From an uncultured Candidatus Binatia bacterium (lineage in GTDB: Bacteria; Desulfobacterota; Binatia; Bin18): a DNA stretch of 64,000 bases. The position numbers and the translations under genes were made by a program. The DNA is taken from positions 1,921,684 through 1,985,683 of the forward strand of contig OY282457.1 in the NCBI GenBank assembly GCA_958296235.1, in the 5' to 3' direction. Below are positions 25,361-33,556 of this stretch, piece after piece. The notes below the pieces were generated by a model. That model did no database searches. It was not told the origin of the DNA and saw only the letters and a program-made list of their open reading frames with translations. Each line of letters begins with the position of its first letter. Within the stretch, counting starts at the first letter, position 1.

Positions 25361-25642
25361 CTACTCGTCAATTCCTTGCTTCTTGTTTTTTCGTGCGCCT
25401 TTTACGTCGTTGTCGAAGATGTTTTTCGGCAAGTCAAAGATGCGAATAATATCCTTCAGAATCCCGACTTTGATAATGGTCTTTTTTCCATGATGCGGAA
25501 GGGGGAGTTGTTGTTGCTGTCCTCCAATATCAGGATGGTACAGAATGTGGTGACTTCCCTTGCCTCGTCTTGTATCAATTTGAAACCTGTTGTCATGGGA
25601 AGTCAGCATTTTGATTACTTCTCGGTACTCCCGCACATGCAT
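25361..25642 (-). CDS. hicA: HicA-type mRNA interferase toxin
   Basis: A 93-residue dsRBD-like protein with the HicA signature GKGSHHILYHP (about 27-37) holding the catalytic His, then LPLPHHGKKTIIKVGIL and a final DIIRIFDLPKNIF. HicA cleaves mRNA and tmRNA independent of translation. Gene order here is antitoxin first, toxin second, with 9 bases between, and a terminator follows. The N-terminal 15 residues (MHVREYREVIKMLTS) are typical. Probably functional. Confidence 0.82.
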   Translation of the reverse strand: MHVREYREVIKMLTSHDNRFQIDTRRGKGSHHILYHPDIGGQQQQLPLPHHGKKTIIKVGILKDIIRIFDLPKNIFDNDVKGARKNKKQGIDE

Positions 25643-25651
25643 ACGGGCATC

Positions 25652-26080
25652 CTATGCAAATTGCATTGCTGGGGTTGCAGACTCTCTCCCCTGAAAGATC
25701 GCGGCAAAAGGAATCGCGACCGCCGAACGGGCCTTTCGAGAGGGCTGGGTATCTCGTTTCGCGTTCCGCTTGAGAGCTTCAAGTCTCTCCTGATTGTATC
25801 GCTCAAAGTATTTCTGGTCAGCAGGAACAAAGATGTTATCAAGCGTATCATGCTCAAGGGCAAACGTGACTTGTGCGTGCACAGCATCAAGTAAATCGTC
25901 CAGCGCGTTTTCACGGCTTTTTCCGTATCCTCTCAGACTCATATCTAACGCAATGGCACACCATTCACCCTCCTCTATAGTAAAAAGAACATCAAGGTGA
26001 ATTTCCAAGTCCGCCCATTCCAAAAGCTGTTCCTGGGTCTTCTCCACGGTGTCCAGCCGCTCCGTCACAGTGTGGGCCAT
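25652..26080 (-). CDS. hicB: HicB-like antitoxin
   Basis: A 142-residue protein upstream of hicA. The segment DVLFTIEEGEWCAIALDMSL, then RGYGKSRENALDDLLDAVHA (about residues 30-70), is the partial RNase H-like HicB fold that recognises the toxin. The C-terminal part (YFERYNQERLEALKRNAKRD) is basic and helical rather than a clear ribbon-helix-helix. The ATG at 26080 follows AAGGAGGG, which decides it over an upstream in-frame start. It should neutralise HicA and repress the operon. Confidence 0.78.
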   Translation of the reverse strand: MAHTVTERLDTVEKTQEQLLEWADLEIHLDVLFTIEEGEWCAIALDMSLRGYGKSRENALDDLLDAVHAQVTFALEHDTLDNIFVPADQKYFERYNQERLEALKRNAKRDTQPSRKARSAVAIPFAAIFQGRESATPAMQFA

Positions 26081-26137
26081 TGGCGTCCCTCCTTCTATGC
26101 AATGGGAATGATATACTTTAGTCACATTTCCCTCGCA

Positions 26138-26311
26138 TTATTCCTCTTCATCCTTCACCCGAAAGGGCTTGAAAAACGCAGCTTTGACGTGCTCCAGGGA
26201 CCACCCCGGCATGTCCTGCGTTTCTTCCTGCTCCGCCTTGGTCGGCTGGTAGGTGGGCGGCTTGAGTGCTCCGTCAGTGGGGGGGGCGGCTGTGGGTTGT
26301 TCTTCTGGCAT
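26138..26311 (-). CDS. Small acidic protein in the hicBA cluster
   Basis: A 57-codon gene too short for most callers. The ATG is preceded by GCAGGAGGAACC; the product starts MPEEQPTAAPPTDGALKPPT and ends in a helical WSLEHVKAAFFKPFRVKDEEE-like segment. It is proline-rich at the N-terminus and acidic overall. It lies between the small membrane protein gene and hicB on the same strand, so it probably belongs to one transcript. No family recognised; it could be an accessory peptide or an unrelated passenger. Confidence 0.5.
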   Translation of the reverse strand: MPEEQPTAAPPTDGALKPPTYQPTKAEQEETQDMPGWSLEHVKAAFFKPFRVKDEEE

Positions 26312-26385
26312 GGGTGGTTCCTCCTGCGTCTCTTGCTACAGTAGGTCAGTGATAGGCGGGCTTCTCGTCGAGTCTTCGGGGAACC

Positions 26386-26628
26386 CTAGGGGAGAATATC
26401 CGGGGCAGCCCGTGATGGTATCCGGTTATCACGTTGCCCTTCCAGCCAGCCGAAAATCTTTGCGACATCCGTCGCGACGGCATTGATTTGCGATTGCATG
26501 GTGTCGAGCTTCGCTTCGATATATTGCCGTTGCTGCCGCCGTCCTTGCGCGACATTGACCCATAAGGCAGCAACAGAAATGACGGTTGTGGCAATAGATA
26601 AGCCAAAGCCTACCCAAATAGGATTCAT
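26386..26628 (-). CDS. Small one-TM protein with coiled-coil tail
   Basis: An 80-residue protein: MNPIWVGFGLSIATTVISVA opens a single membrane helix (about 5-27), followed by a hydrophilic helix (GRRQQRQYIEAKLDTMQSQI, continuing to about 65) with heptad-like spacing, and a short tail. The topology resembles phage or accessory spanin/holin-like or DUF-type small membrane proteins, but no family is certain. The leader GGAGGAGGGAC is nearly the same as that of hicB (17 of 19 bases alike including GCATAG), and an inverted repeat lies upstream, so it is likely the first gene of the hicBA transcript. Confidence 0.6.
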   Translation of the reverse strand: MNPIWVGFGLSIATTVISVAALWVNVAQGRRQQRQYIEAKLDTMQSQINAVATDVAKIFGWLEGQRDNRIPSRAAPDILP

Positions 26629-26648
26629 GGTCCGGTGTCCCTCCTCCT

Positions 26649-26679
26649 ATGCAGTTAGATATAAATAACTGAACTGCAT
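26649..26679 (-). promoter_or_regulatory. Inverted repeat upstream of the hicBA-cluster transcript
   Basis: Perfect 8-base arms ATGCAGTT and AACTGCAT separated by 15 AT-rich bases lie just before the leader of the small membrane protein gene. Position and symmetry fit an autoregulatory operator bound by the antitoxin complex. Confidence 0.45.
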
Positions 26680-26703
26680 ACACACGTAACGTAAACGCCA
26701 TGA

Positions 26704-26865
26704 ATGTCAACAGTAAAAAAGCTCAAGCGCTTCAATATGAGAACGGCCAAGAGACAGCGGGAAGAAGAGCAACCTGTTGTCTATGTCAGCATCAAACGAC
26801 TTGCCCTCGATAGAGCCTCTCGACTGGTCGGAACAAAAATCGAACGAATCGAGCGCGTGGCGTAG
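26704..26865 (+). CDS. Possible small basic protein
   Basis: A 53-codon frame divergent from the hicBA cluster encodes MSTVKKLKRFNMRTAKRQRE, then EEQPVVYVSIKRLALDRASR and a short tail. The composition (alternating charged helix) is plausible for a real small protein, but the ribosome binding site is weak and an overlapping minus-strand frame is also open. The surrounding gap from 26650 to 27016 holds no better candidate. Confidence 0.25.
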   Translation: MSTVKKLKRFNMRTAKRQREEEQPVVYVSIKRLALDRASRLVGTKIERIERVA

Positions 26866-27016
26866 GACAATAGCCGGTCGGTCCCTTTCGGCTTTTCCGC
26901 CTGCATAAGACAGCGAGAATTTACTCGGCGCTCTTTTCTTTGAAATGAGAGTTGATATAGCCTGCATCTGTCTCGATAGCGTATTCCCTCAATGTGACTC
27001 CGGCGGAGGAAGAGCA

Positions 27017-28060
27017 ATGCAAGGCAAAGTGATGACCGTTCTCGGCCCGATCGAGCCCGACGCCCTGGGGATTACCCTGACGCATGAACACCTGCTCATT
27101 GATCTCCGGGTGTGGTGCGAAGAGCCCGAAGACGAGGAGCAAAAGGCATTCGTGCACGCGCCGGTAGAAATGGCAACGCTCGGCGCAATTCGGCGCGAAC
27201 CATTTGGTAATCTGGATAACTGCGTCCTGGATGACACGGCCCTGGCTATTGAGGAATTGCGCCGGTTTAAGGCCGCGGGGGGCGGCAGCGTGGTGGACTG
27301 TACAAATAATGGACTTGGCCGCACTCCGTCGGCCTTAGCGGAAATTGCCCAAGCGACCGCGCTCAATATCGTTATGGGTTCGGGCTATTACATCGGCCGC
27401 TCTCACCCGTATGACATGGTAGATCGGTCCGTTGAAATGATCGCCGATGAGATTGAAGCGGATCTCATGCAGGGCGTTGCCGATACCGGGGTGCGCTCCG
27501 GCCTCATCGGTGAGATCGGCACCAGCTTCAAGGTGCGCGAGAACGAACAGAAGGTCTTGCGCGCCGCCGCGCATGCCCAGCGGCGCACCGGAGCGCCGAT
27601 CAGTGTCCATCTCCTGCCGTGGCAGAAAAACGGCCTCGCAGTCCTTGATATTCTTGAAGGCGAAGGCGCAAATCCGCATCAGGTCATATTGTGCCATCTC
27701 AGCCCGACGAGCGACGACCTGGCATATCATACGACGCTGGCCAAACGCGGCGCGTACGTCGAGTACGACTTCTTTGGCATGGAATACTACGTGGACAGCG
27801 TTGGCCGCTACACAGGCTCGGACGCCGGGAGTGTCCTCGCGCTGAAACGCCTGATCGACGCCGGCTGTCTGGAGCGGCTGCTCCTGTCCCACGATATTGC
27901 GATGAAGGTCCAACTCACCCGCTACGGCGGCTGGGGCTACGCCCACCTGGTCAAGAACGTGACGCCCATGCTGAGCCGTAGCGGACTCAGCGCCGAACAG
28001 ATCGACACCTTGATCGTGGAGAATCCGCGCCGCGTCCTGACCTGGGGCGCGCCGGTATAA
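27017..28060 (+). CDS. Phosphotriesterase family metal-dependent hydrolase
   Basis: A 348-residue TIM-barrel hydrolase. The HxH motif is H23/H25 in LTHEHLLIDL; GLIGEIGTS (about 163-171) carries a Glu where classical phosphotriesterases have a carboxylated Lys, as in the E. coli PHP homologue; later ligands are in SVHLLPW, ILCHLSP and LLSHDIAMK (the final Asp). Substrates of this group include lactones and esters as well as organophosphates. The ATG at 27017 follows GGAGGAAGAG. The SDR gene follows after 50 bases with a shared direction. Confidence 0.88.
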   Translation: MQGKVMTVLGPIEPDALGITLTHEHLLIDLRVWCEEPEDEEQKAFVHAPVEMATLGAIRREPFGNLDNCVLDDTALAIEELRRFKAAGGGSVVDCTNNGLGRTPSALAEIAQATALNIVMGSGYYIGRSHPYDMVDRSVEMIADEIEADLMQGVADTGVRSGLIGEIGTSFKVRENEQKVLRAAAHAQRRTGAPISVHLLPWQKNGLAVLDILEGEGANPHQVILCHLSPTSDDLAYHTTLAKRGAYVEYDFFGMEYYVDSVGRYTGSDAGSVLALKRLIDAGCLERLLLSHDIAMKVQLTRYGGWGYAHLVKNVTPMLSRSGLSAEQIDTLIVENPRRVLTWGAPV

Positions 28061-28110
28061 GCCCGAGCAGGACTGGTCTCACAAAGGAGACAAAACAAAG
28101 GAGGCAAAAG

Positions 28111-28881
28111 ATGGCCGGTAGACTGACGGATAAAATCGCTCTTGTGACCGGCGGCGCTTCAGGGATTGGGCGGGCGACGGCGCTCCGCTTTGCCGAAGAA
28201 GGGGCCGCGGTCATGGTCGCCGACCGGAACCCGGGCGGTCTGGAGCAGACCAAAAGCCTGGCGCAAAAGATCAGGCCGGCTATCGAGACCGTAACCGTAG
28301 ACGTATCCAAGCTGGACCAGGTTGAGCATATGGTTGACGCGACGCTGGACCGTTTCGGTCGCCTGGACGTCCTGGTCAACGCGGCCGGGGTTCTGATTCT
28401 GACGCCCCCGCTGGCCGAAGTGGACGAACGGCTCTGGGACCTGATGATGTCCACCAATCTCAAAGGGCTCTTCTTTTGCTGCAAAGCCGCCATCCCAGCC
28501 ATGCTGCAAAACGGCGGCGGCTCCATCGTGAACATTGCTTCCATGGCCGGTGTCCAGGCATATGGCCAATCCCTCCCCTATGCGGTCAGTAAAGCCGGCA
28601 TCATCCATCTCAACTCGGTGGCCGCCAGCCAATACACCTCCCAGGGCATTCGGCTGAACTGCATCGCCCCTGGTTTTGTGGATACGCCACAGGCGCGCGG
28701 CAGTACCCAGAGCACGGAAGCCATCGAGAAAGCGGCCCGCTATCATCCCCTGGGCCGGATTGGCCGACCCGAGGAGATTGCGAACACGATTCTCTTTCTG
28801 GCCTCCGACGAATCTTCCTACATCAGCGGCTCGACCTTTATTGTGGATGGAGGCGCGTGGTCGGTTGCCAGTCGGCTCTAA
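28111..28881 (+). CDS. SDR family oxidoreductase
   Basis: A 256-residue classical short-chain dehydrogenase. TGGASGIGRATAL (about 14-26) is the NAD(P)-binding Gly motif, VNAAGVL (about 89-95) the NAG equivalent, S at IASMAGV and YAVSKAG (about 153-159) the catalytic Ser-Tyr-Lys, and CIAPGFVDTP the substrate loop. It oxidises or reduces an alcohol/ketone. An Asp after the second strand (VADRNPGG) suggests NAD preference. Lies between the phosphotriesterase-like gene and a small gene, same direction, short gaps. Confidence 0.93.
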   Translation: MAGRLTDKIALVTGGASGIGRATALRFAEEGAAVMVADRNPGGLEQTKSLAQKIRPAIETVTVDVSKLDQVEHMVDATLDRFGRLDVLVNAAGVLILTPPLAEVDERLWDLMMSTNLKGLFFCCKAAIPAMLQNGGGSIVNIASMAGVQAYGQSLPYAVSKAGIIHLNSVAASQYTSQGIRLNCIAPGFVDTPQARGSTQSTEAIEKAARYHPLGRIGRPEEIANTILFLASDESSYISGSTFIVDGGAWSVASRL

Positions 28882-28890
28882 GGGGGAAAT

Positions 28891-29127
28891 ATGGACAAGC
28901 TCATTGAGATTACCAATAAAGCGGTGGCAGATTACGGCTTTCGGCAGATCGTCCAGTGGAGCCCCGAGGATATTATTGCCCAGTGGCAACTCTCAACCCG
29001 CGAGGCGGAACTCCTCACCGGCGTTGTCAAAGACGAACTGGACCGCTTGCCCATCCCGGTTGAACCCCCGGACGTGCCCCAAGAACAGGAGCGTGTGGCC
29101 GGTATCATCCGGCAGGCGTTGGGTTAG
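28891..29127 (+). CDS. Small conserved-looking protein of unknown function
   Basis: A 78-residue acidic, largely helical protein (MDKLIEITNKAVADYGFRQI, WSPEDIIAQWQLSTREAELL, then DELDRLPIPVEPPDVPQE). GGGGGAA precedes the ATG, and it starts 9 bases after the SDR stop, so it is the last gene of that unit. The layout, a helix pair then a proline-rich linker and a final helix, is loosely like small oxygenase-accessory subunits (LigA type), but this is not a firm match. No catalytic motif. Confidence 0.6.
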   Translation: MDKLIEITNKAVADYGFRQIVQWSPEDIIAQWQLSTREAELLTGVVKDELDRLPIPVEPPDVPQEQERVAGIIRQALG

Positions 29128-29150
29128 GGTGTCCCGGCCAAACCGCTCCG

Positions 29151-29196
29151 GCCCGGCCACCTGAGGCGCGCCGGCCAGGCCGCCGCGCGGCCGGGC
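29151..29196. terminator. Long GC-rich hairpin between convergent genes
   Basis: Perfect 8-base arms GCCCGGCC and GGCCGGGC enclose a 30-base segment that is itself rich in complementary GGC/GCC runs. It sits between the convergent small gene and the minus-strand SDR gene, the place for a bidirectional transcript end; no T-run is present. Confidence 0.35.
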
Positions 29197-29274
29197 TCCT
29201 CAAAACAGCGCGGGCGGGGCGTTTTGGGGGCGTTGGGCATGGCGGCCAGCCTGCTGGAGTTGATACCAGCGGCC

Positions 29275-30093
29275 TCAGTCCTGCTTCTGTGCCTGGACCG
29301 TCTCCTCGGCGGTCATGACCACCACGTCGCCCGGTCCGGCGCTGACCTCGCCGCCGTCAACCACATAGGTCATGCTGGTCGCGAACGTTCCGGCCGGGCT
29401 GGCCAGGAATAAGGCCAAACCGGCGATTTCGTTTGGCTCGCCCACCCGCTTCTGCGGGTTGATCGGCGAGCCACTGGTCTCAACCGCCTCGACCAGGTCC
29501 TTTGCCAGGTCAGTCCGAATCAGACCCGGCGCGATACAGGTCACCCGAATTTTATCGGCCGCCCACTCCTTGCCCAGGAGTTGGGCCATATTGATGAGAG
29601 CCGCCTTGGACAGGGCATAGGTTCCAATGCCCATAGACGGCCGGACACCCTCATTTGACGTAATGTTAATCACCGCGCCCCCGCCGCGCTGGCGCATGGA
29701 CTCCCGACACAAGCGGGCCAAATGCAGCGGCGACCAGACATTGGTCTTCATCACCCTGAGGAAATCCTCTTCGTTTTCCTCGGCCAGGGTCACCAGTGAA
29801 ACGCCGGCGGCGTTATTGACCAGGATGTCGACACCGCCGAACTCCTCAAGCGTTGCCTGATACAGCTTGTCGCAGTCCGCACTGATCGACATGTCTGCCT
29901 GTACGGTCAAAACCCGGCGGCCCGTCGCCGCGACATCCTGTTTGGCCCGCTCAAGGGCTTCCGGTCTGCGCGCGGCAAGCACAAGGTCCGCGCCATGCTC
30001 GGCAAAGGCCAGGGCAATCGCCCGGCCGATGCCTTTTGAGCCGCCGGTCACAATGGCGACTTTGCCGTCCAAAGAAAAATCAACGCTACCCAT
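29275..30093 (-). CDS. SDR family oxidoreductase
   Basis: A 272-residue short-chain dehydrogenase: TGGSKGIGRAIAL (about 16-28), VNNAAGVS (NNAG motif), INITSNEG with the catalytic Ser, YALSKAALIN with Tyr and Lys, and CIAPGLIRTDL. AARRPE after the second strand suggests NADP. The ATG at 30093 is chosen over one 21 bases upstream because AAGGAGGAG lies just before it. The C-terminal 25 residues beyond the core (VVMTAEETVQAQKQD) are an unusual extension. It is divergent from the acyl-CoA dehydrogenase-like gene. Confidence 0.92.
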   Translation of the reverse strand: MGSVDFSLDGKVAIVTGGSKGIGRAIALAFAEHGADLVLAARRPEALERAKQDVAATGRRVLTVQADMSISADCDKLYQATLEEFGGVDILVNNAAGVSLVTLAEENEEDFLRVMKTNVWSPLHLARLCRESMRQRGGGAVINITSNEGVRPSMGIGTYALSKAALINMAQLLGKEWAADKIRVTCIAPGLIRTDLAKDLVEAVETSGSPINPQKRVGEPNEIAGLALFLASPAGTFATSMTYVVDGGEVSAGPGDVVVMTAEETVQAQKQD

Positions 30094-30238
30094 ACGCTCC
30101 TCCTTTGCGATCATCGCCTGCGTTCCTGTCTCTTACCACCCTGTCTCTTACCACGGATGGGGACGAGAGCTAAAGCGTTTTTCTCTTGACTCTGCCGCCT
30201 GACGAAGACTAGCATCCGAGCAGAGTAAAGGGGGCGGT

Positions 30239-31432
30239 ATGAATTTCGAGCTGACGGCCCAACACAAGCGCATTCAAGCCCAGTGCCAGGAACTGGCCAC
30301 AGACTTTGCCACCAGGGCGGCCGAGCATGACCGCGAGGCAAGCAATCCGGTCGAGAATTATGCCCTGCTGCGTGAGGCCGGGTTTCACACGCTCAACATC
30401 CCCACAGCGTTGGGCGGCTGGGGAGAACAGCTGTTCGGCCATTCGCTCGCCCTGGAACAGCTCGCCCAGGGCTGCCCGGCCACCGCGCTGTCCTTCAATA
30501 TGCACCTCGCCTGGGTTGGCTATCTCATGGAAAATATCGAGATTACACCCGACGTGAAGCGGCGCGTGGCAGACTGGGTGGTTGAGGGCAATAATCTGGT
30601 TGCCGGCTCAACGTCCGAGGCGAGCACGTCGGCCCTGCTGGCTTCGTACGCTCCGGCCACCCAGGCGAGGCCGGTGGACGGCGGCTATGTCATAAACGGC
30701 AAGAAGTTTTTTTCGTCTATGGTTGGGGCAGCGGATTTCCGGGCAGTCCCGGCCCGCCGTGAGGATGCCGCCACACCCGGCGCAGCGATCGTCTTTCTGG
30801 TTCCGCGGGACGCTCCGGGTCAGACGGTTGAGGAGGTGTGGGATGTCCTGGGGATGCGCGGCACCCGGAGCGACTGCCTGCTCCTGGAAAACTGCTTTGT
30901 ACCCGAAGAATCCGTGGTGTTTGACACCGATAACTTCTTTCCTTCCATTGCTCGCGGGGCGAACTGGTTCTGGGCCTCGTATACCGCGGTCTATTTGGGA
31001 GTGGCCGCGGCGATTTACGCAGAAATCCTGAAGGTCGTTCAGGAACGGGTGCCGAAGGGCTTTACCCAAGCCCTGGCCTATCATCCCGATGTGCGCCGAA
31101 AAATTGCGGAGATGAACGCCGACCTCGAATCGGCGCGGCTGAGCGTGTATCACTCGGCCTGGTTGAGCGATAGCGAGGGCCCGACGCAGAATGCCATCGC
31201 CGCCCTGTATCGGGCCAAATATCTGGTCGGCGAAGCCACGGCGCGCATCGGGCGCAACGCCCTGACCCTCGGTGGCGCGCACACCCTGTTTAAGACTTCG
31301 CCGCTGGAGCGTTTATTCCGGGATGGTACGGTCGGCGCTATTCAGTTTCCGCCCAGCGATTTCTGTTTGTCGAGCCTCGGATCGCTGGAGCTGGGGCTTG
31401 ACCCGCACGAGATTCCGCCGCCGATGAAGTAG
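30239..31432 (+). CDS. Acyl-CoA dehydrogenase-fold protein, possibly a flavin monooxygenase (DszC/SfnC-like)
   Basis: A 397-residue protein with the acyl-CoA dehydrogenase fold: N-terminal helical domain, middle beta domain (VINGKKFFSSMVGAADF at about 151-167, MRGTRSD at about 208-214) and C-terminal helices (GGAHTLFKTSPLERLFRDGT near 345). The usual catalytic-Glu region of dehydrogenases is replaced (AIQFPPSDF), and the MRGTRSD block is a hallmark of the flavin-dependent DszC/SfnC-like branch. Therefore a reduced-flavin oxygenase acting on a sulfur- or nitrogen-containing substrate is as likely as a dehydrogenase. GGGGGCGG precedes the ATG. Confidence 0.85.
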   Translation: MNFELTAQHKRIQAQCQELATDFATRAAEHDREASNPVENYALLREAGFHTLNIPTALGGWGEQLFGHSLALEQLAQGCPATALSFNMHLAWVGYLMENIEITPDVKRRVADWVVEGNNLVAGSTSEASTSALLASYAPATQARPVDGGYVINGKKFFSSMVGAADFRAVPARREDAATPGAAIVFLVPRDAPGQTVEEVWDVLGMRGTRSDCLLLENCFVPEESVVFDTDNFFPSIARGANWFWASYTAVYLGVAAAIYAEILKVVQERVPKGFTQALAYHPDVRRKIAEMNADLESARLSVYHSAWLSDSEGPTQNAIAALYRAKYLVGEATARIGRNALTLGGAHTLFKTSPLERLFRDGTVGAIQFPPSDFCLSSLGSLELGLDPHEIPPPMK

Positions 31433-31445
31433 CCCTGCGGAGCGC

Positions 31446-31847
31446 CTACGACTCGGGTAGTGTTTCCCAGTATTCCTCGAAGAACGGATTGTCGATCAGC
31501 GTGCGCCAGGTGCCGTCAGGCTGGCGGCGCACGACATTGACGGCCCGGCCAGAGATGGTTTCTTGGGTGCCGTCAGCTCTCGTGCGCTTCATGCTCCAGG
31601 GAATCCAGGACAGGGCGATATCTCCCGCCCGCACAACGTGTCTGACCTCGGTCGAGAGCTCAGGCTGCGCATCGGTAAACGTGCGCAGCTGCGCGCGGAG
31701 AGCCGGCTCTCCTTGGACCGGAGCCTGTCCCGGTTCGGGTACGAACACCGTGTCCGGCTCGTAGAGCGCCAGCATCGCGTCAATATCGCGGGCGTTCATC
31801 GCCTGGGGGAAGAGGTCTTCTACTTCCTTGGGAGTGCGAGCCGGCAT
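31446..31847 (-). CDS. SnoaL-like / nuclear transport factor 2 fold protein
   Basis: A 133-residue NTF2-like protein: KEVEDLFPQAMNARDIDAML, then LYEPDTVFVPEPG (the D-x-x-A-x-L-x-L-Y pattern of the SgcJ/YybH group), and strands ending WRTLIDNPFF. The fold is a cone-shaped barrel used for small isomerases, dehydratases or stress proteins. A cupin gene lies directly upstream on the same strand with a 23-base gap. Converges with the acyl-CoA dehydrogenase-like gene after only 13 bases. Substrate unknown. Confidence 0.85.
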   Translation of the reverse strand: MPARTPKEVEDLFPQAMNARDIDAMLALYEPDTVFVPEPGQAPVQGEPALRAQLRTFTDAQPELSTEVRHVVRAGDIALSWIPWSMKRTRADGTQETISGRAVNVVRRQPDGTWRTLIDNPFFEEYWETLPES

Positions 31848-31870
31848 GGGCGTTCTTTCTCCGCGCCGCC

Positions 31871-32233
31871 CTACGGATGGGCGCGGGTTGCTTCGGAACG
31901 GTCCGCGCGGGTCGGGTCGTATTCATCCCCGAGGCTCGCGCCCAGCAGCCGGATGGGGCCGGTTGACGGGGTTTCGGCCCAGTGCAGGGTATTGGCCGGC
32001 AGGTCGAGCCGGTCGCCGGGTTTGAGCACCCACTTCTGGTCGCCGACGCCCATGGTGATTTCACCCAGAACCGCCACCAGCACCTCATCGTTCGGATGGG
32101 TATGCGCCTCATAGGAATGGTTGGGTTCATCGTCTTCGATATAGGCGGCCAGCCCCTCGGCCTCCAGGGCGCGGACCAGCTCTGACTGGGTGGGTGGTTC
32201 GGGCCTGTTCCAACGGGTTACTTTGAGTTCCAT
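31871..32233 (-). CDS. Cupin-domain protein
   Basis: A 120-residue cupin: EAHTHPNDEVLVAVLGE (about 43-59) carries the HxH and Glu ligands, and LDLPANTLHWAETP supplies the third His. The ATG at 32233 is chosen because GCAGGAGGG lies just upstream and the family begins there. It is first in a two-gene minus-strand unit with the NTF2-like gene. Probably a small-molecule dioxygenase or isomerase, or a sensor; nothing more specific can be read. Confidence 0.85.
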   Translation of the reverse strand: MELKVTRWNRPEPPTQSELVRALEAEGLAAYIEDDEPNHSYEAHTHPNDEVLVAVLGEITMGVGDQKWVLKPGDRLDLPANTLHWAETPSTGPIRLLGASLGDEYDPTRADRSEATRAHP

Positions 32234-32340
32234 AGCGTCCCTCCTGCAAAGCCTGCAAAGAATGTTGATGCCTGAGATTCCCTGTAGCGCCAAAGGCCGG
32301 CCGGGTCAATCAAGAAATGAGAAGAAATACTCAGTTTCGA

Positions 32341-32370
32341 TTGACAAAATTACGCCCCCAGACGGATAAT
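32341..32370 (+). promoter_or_regulatory. Sigma70-type promoter for the 32.4-35.6 kb unit
   Basis: TTGACA, an 18-base spacer, then GATAAT, with the coding start about 50 bases downstream. The -35 box is perfect and the -10 box has five of six consensus bases, making it the clearest promoter in the window. Confidence 0.6.
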
Positions 32371-32420
32371 GCGGACACAACTCTTTCCATAAGACAGCGC
32401 TTTCCAGAGGAGGGGATCGT

Positions 32421-33545
32421 ATGCAAAGGCACAAAGTTATTTCGTCGGACGATCACATTTATGAGCCTCTCGACCTGTGGACGACTCGGCTTGACAAGAA
32501 ATTTCGCGACCGCGCCCCACGGGTCATCCCGGAGGAAGGCGACGACTGGTGGTATTGCGAGGGCATTAAAATCCAGACCGCGGCGGCCGGTGCCCAGGCC
32601 GGCCTGCGCTTCGAGGACCCGGACAGCCTGAGCTTTAAGGATACAGTGGAGAATATTCGGCTTGGCGCTTACATCCCGGAAGAGCATATCAAAGACATGG
32701 ATGCCGACGGCATAGACATGGGTCTGGTGTATCCGACTGTCGGCCTGCAACTCTACCAGCGCATTCAGGACAGCGAATTGCTGACCGTCCTGTTCCGAGC
32801 CTATAACGACTGGCTGGCCGAATTCTGCGACACCTTTCCGGATCGTCTCAGGGGCATCGCCATGATTAACCTCGACGATATTCCGTCAGGGCTCAAGGAA
32901 ATGGAACACTGCGCCACACTGGGGCATCGCGGCATAATGATTACCATCCAGCCCTTGAGCGGCATGAGCTACGACAGACCGGAATACGAACCCGTGTGGG
33001 CGGCAGCCCAGGATTTGGCCCTGCCCATCAGCCTGCATGTCACCACCAACCGGCCCGACCCGGACGACCCGGGCGCCCTCCTCCTGGACGCGGCCAAGCC
33101 GTCCTTTTTTGTCAACCTGGACCACTGGCCGCGGGTGTGTCTGACCGACATGATTTTTAGCGGCGTATTTGAACGCTACCCCAAACTCCAGGTCGGCTCG
33201 GTCGAAATGGAACTCTCCTGGGTGCCCCACTTCCTGGACCGCATGGACTATAACTACACCCAGCGCGCGAGGGAGATCGCCGGGGCGCGCTTCAAAGAGG
33301 ACATTATGCCCAGCGATTTCTTTCATCGCCACGTCTTTCTGAGTTTTCAGGAAGACCAGATGGGGATTCGCGACCGGGAGGTCATTGGCGTGGACAGCCT
33401 GTTGTGGGGCTCCGATTACCCTCATCAGGAATCGACTTTCCCTAAGAGCCAGGAGTTTCTCGGCGACCTGCTGGCCGACTGCACTGAAGAAGAGTGGGCC
33501 AAGATTGTGGGCGGCAATGCCGCCCGGGTATATCAGTTGGGCTGA
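32421..33545 (+). CDS. Amidohydrolase family protein (amidohydrolase_2 type)
   Basis: A 374-residue TIM-barrel hydrolase related to the minus-strand gene at 4.4 kb. The N-terminal metal motif reads SSDDHIYEP (about 8-16), GLVYPTVG (about 95-102) is the strand-2 region, and LLWGSDYPHQESTFP (about 325-339) holds the final Asp/His. Family members hydrolyse or decarboxylate aromatic or lactone substrates. RBS GAGGGG. It heads a unit with an SDR and an acyl-CoA dehydrogenase (gaps 11 and -4 bases), so the three likely share a pathway. Substrate not predictable. Confidence 0.9.
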   Translation: MQRHKVISSDDHIYEPLDLWTTRLDKKFRDRAPRVIPEEGDDWWYCEGIKIQTAAAGAQAGLRFEDPDSLSFKDTVENIRLGAYIPEEHIKDMDADGIDMGLVYPTVGLQLYQRIQDSELLTVLFRAYNDWLAEFCDTFPDRLRGIAMINLDDIPSGLKEMEHCATLGHRGIMITIQPLSGMSYDRPEYEPVWAAAQDLALPISLHVTTNRPDPDDPGALLLDAAKPSFFVNLDHWPRVCLTDMIFSGVFERYPKLQVGSVEMELSWVPHFLDRMDYNYTQRAREIAGARFKEDIMPSDFFHRHVFLSFQEDQMGIRDREVIGVDSLLWGSDYPHQESTFPKSQEFLGDLLADCTEEEWAKIVGGNAARVYQLG

Positions 33546-33556
33546 GGAGGCTGACT

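Noticed and set aside
26707..27017. Minus-strand frames of 78-86 codons upstream of the phosphotriesterase-like gene
   Set aside because: No start signal, and the plus-strand small frame in the same place is at least as plausible; neither is well supported.
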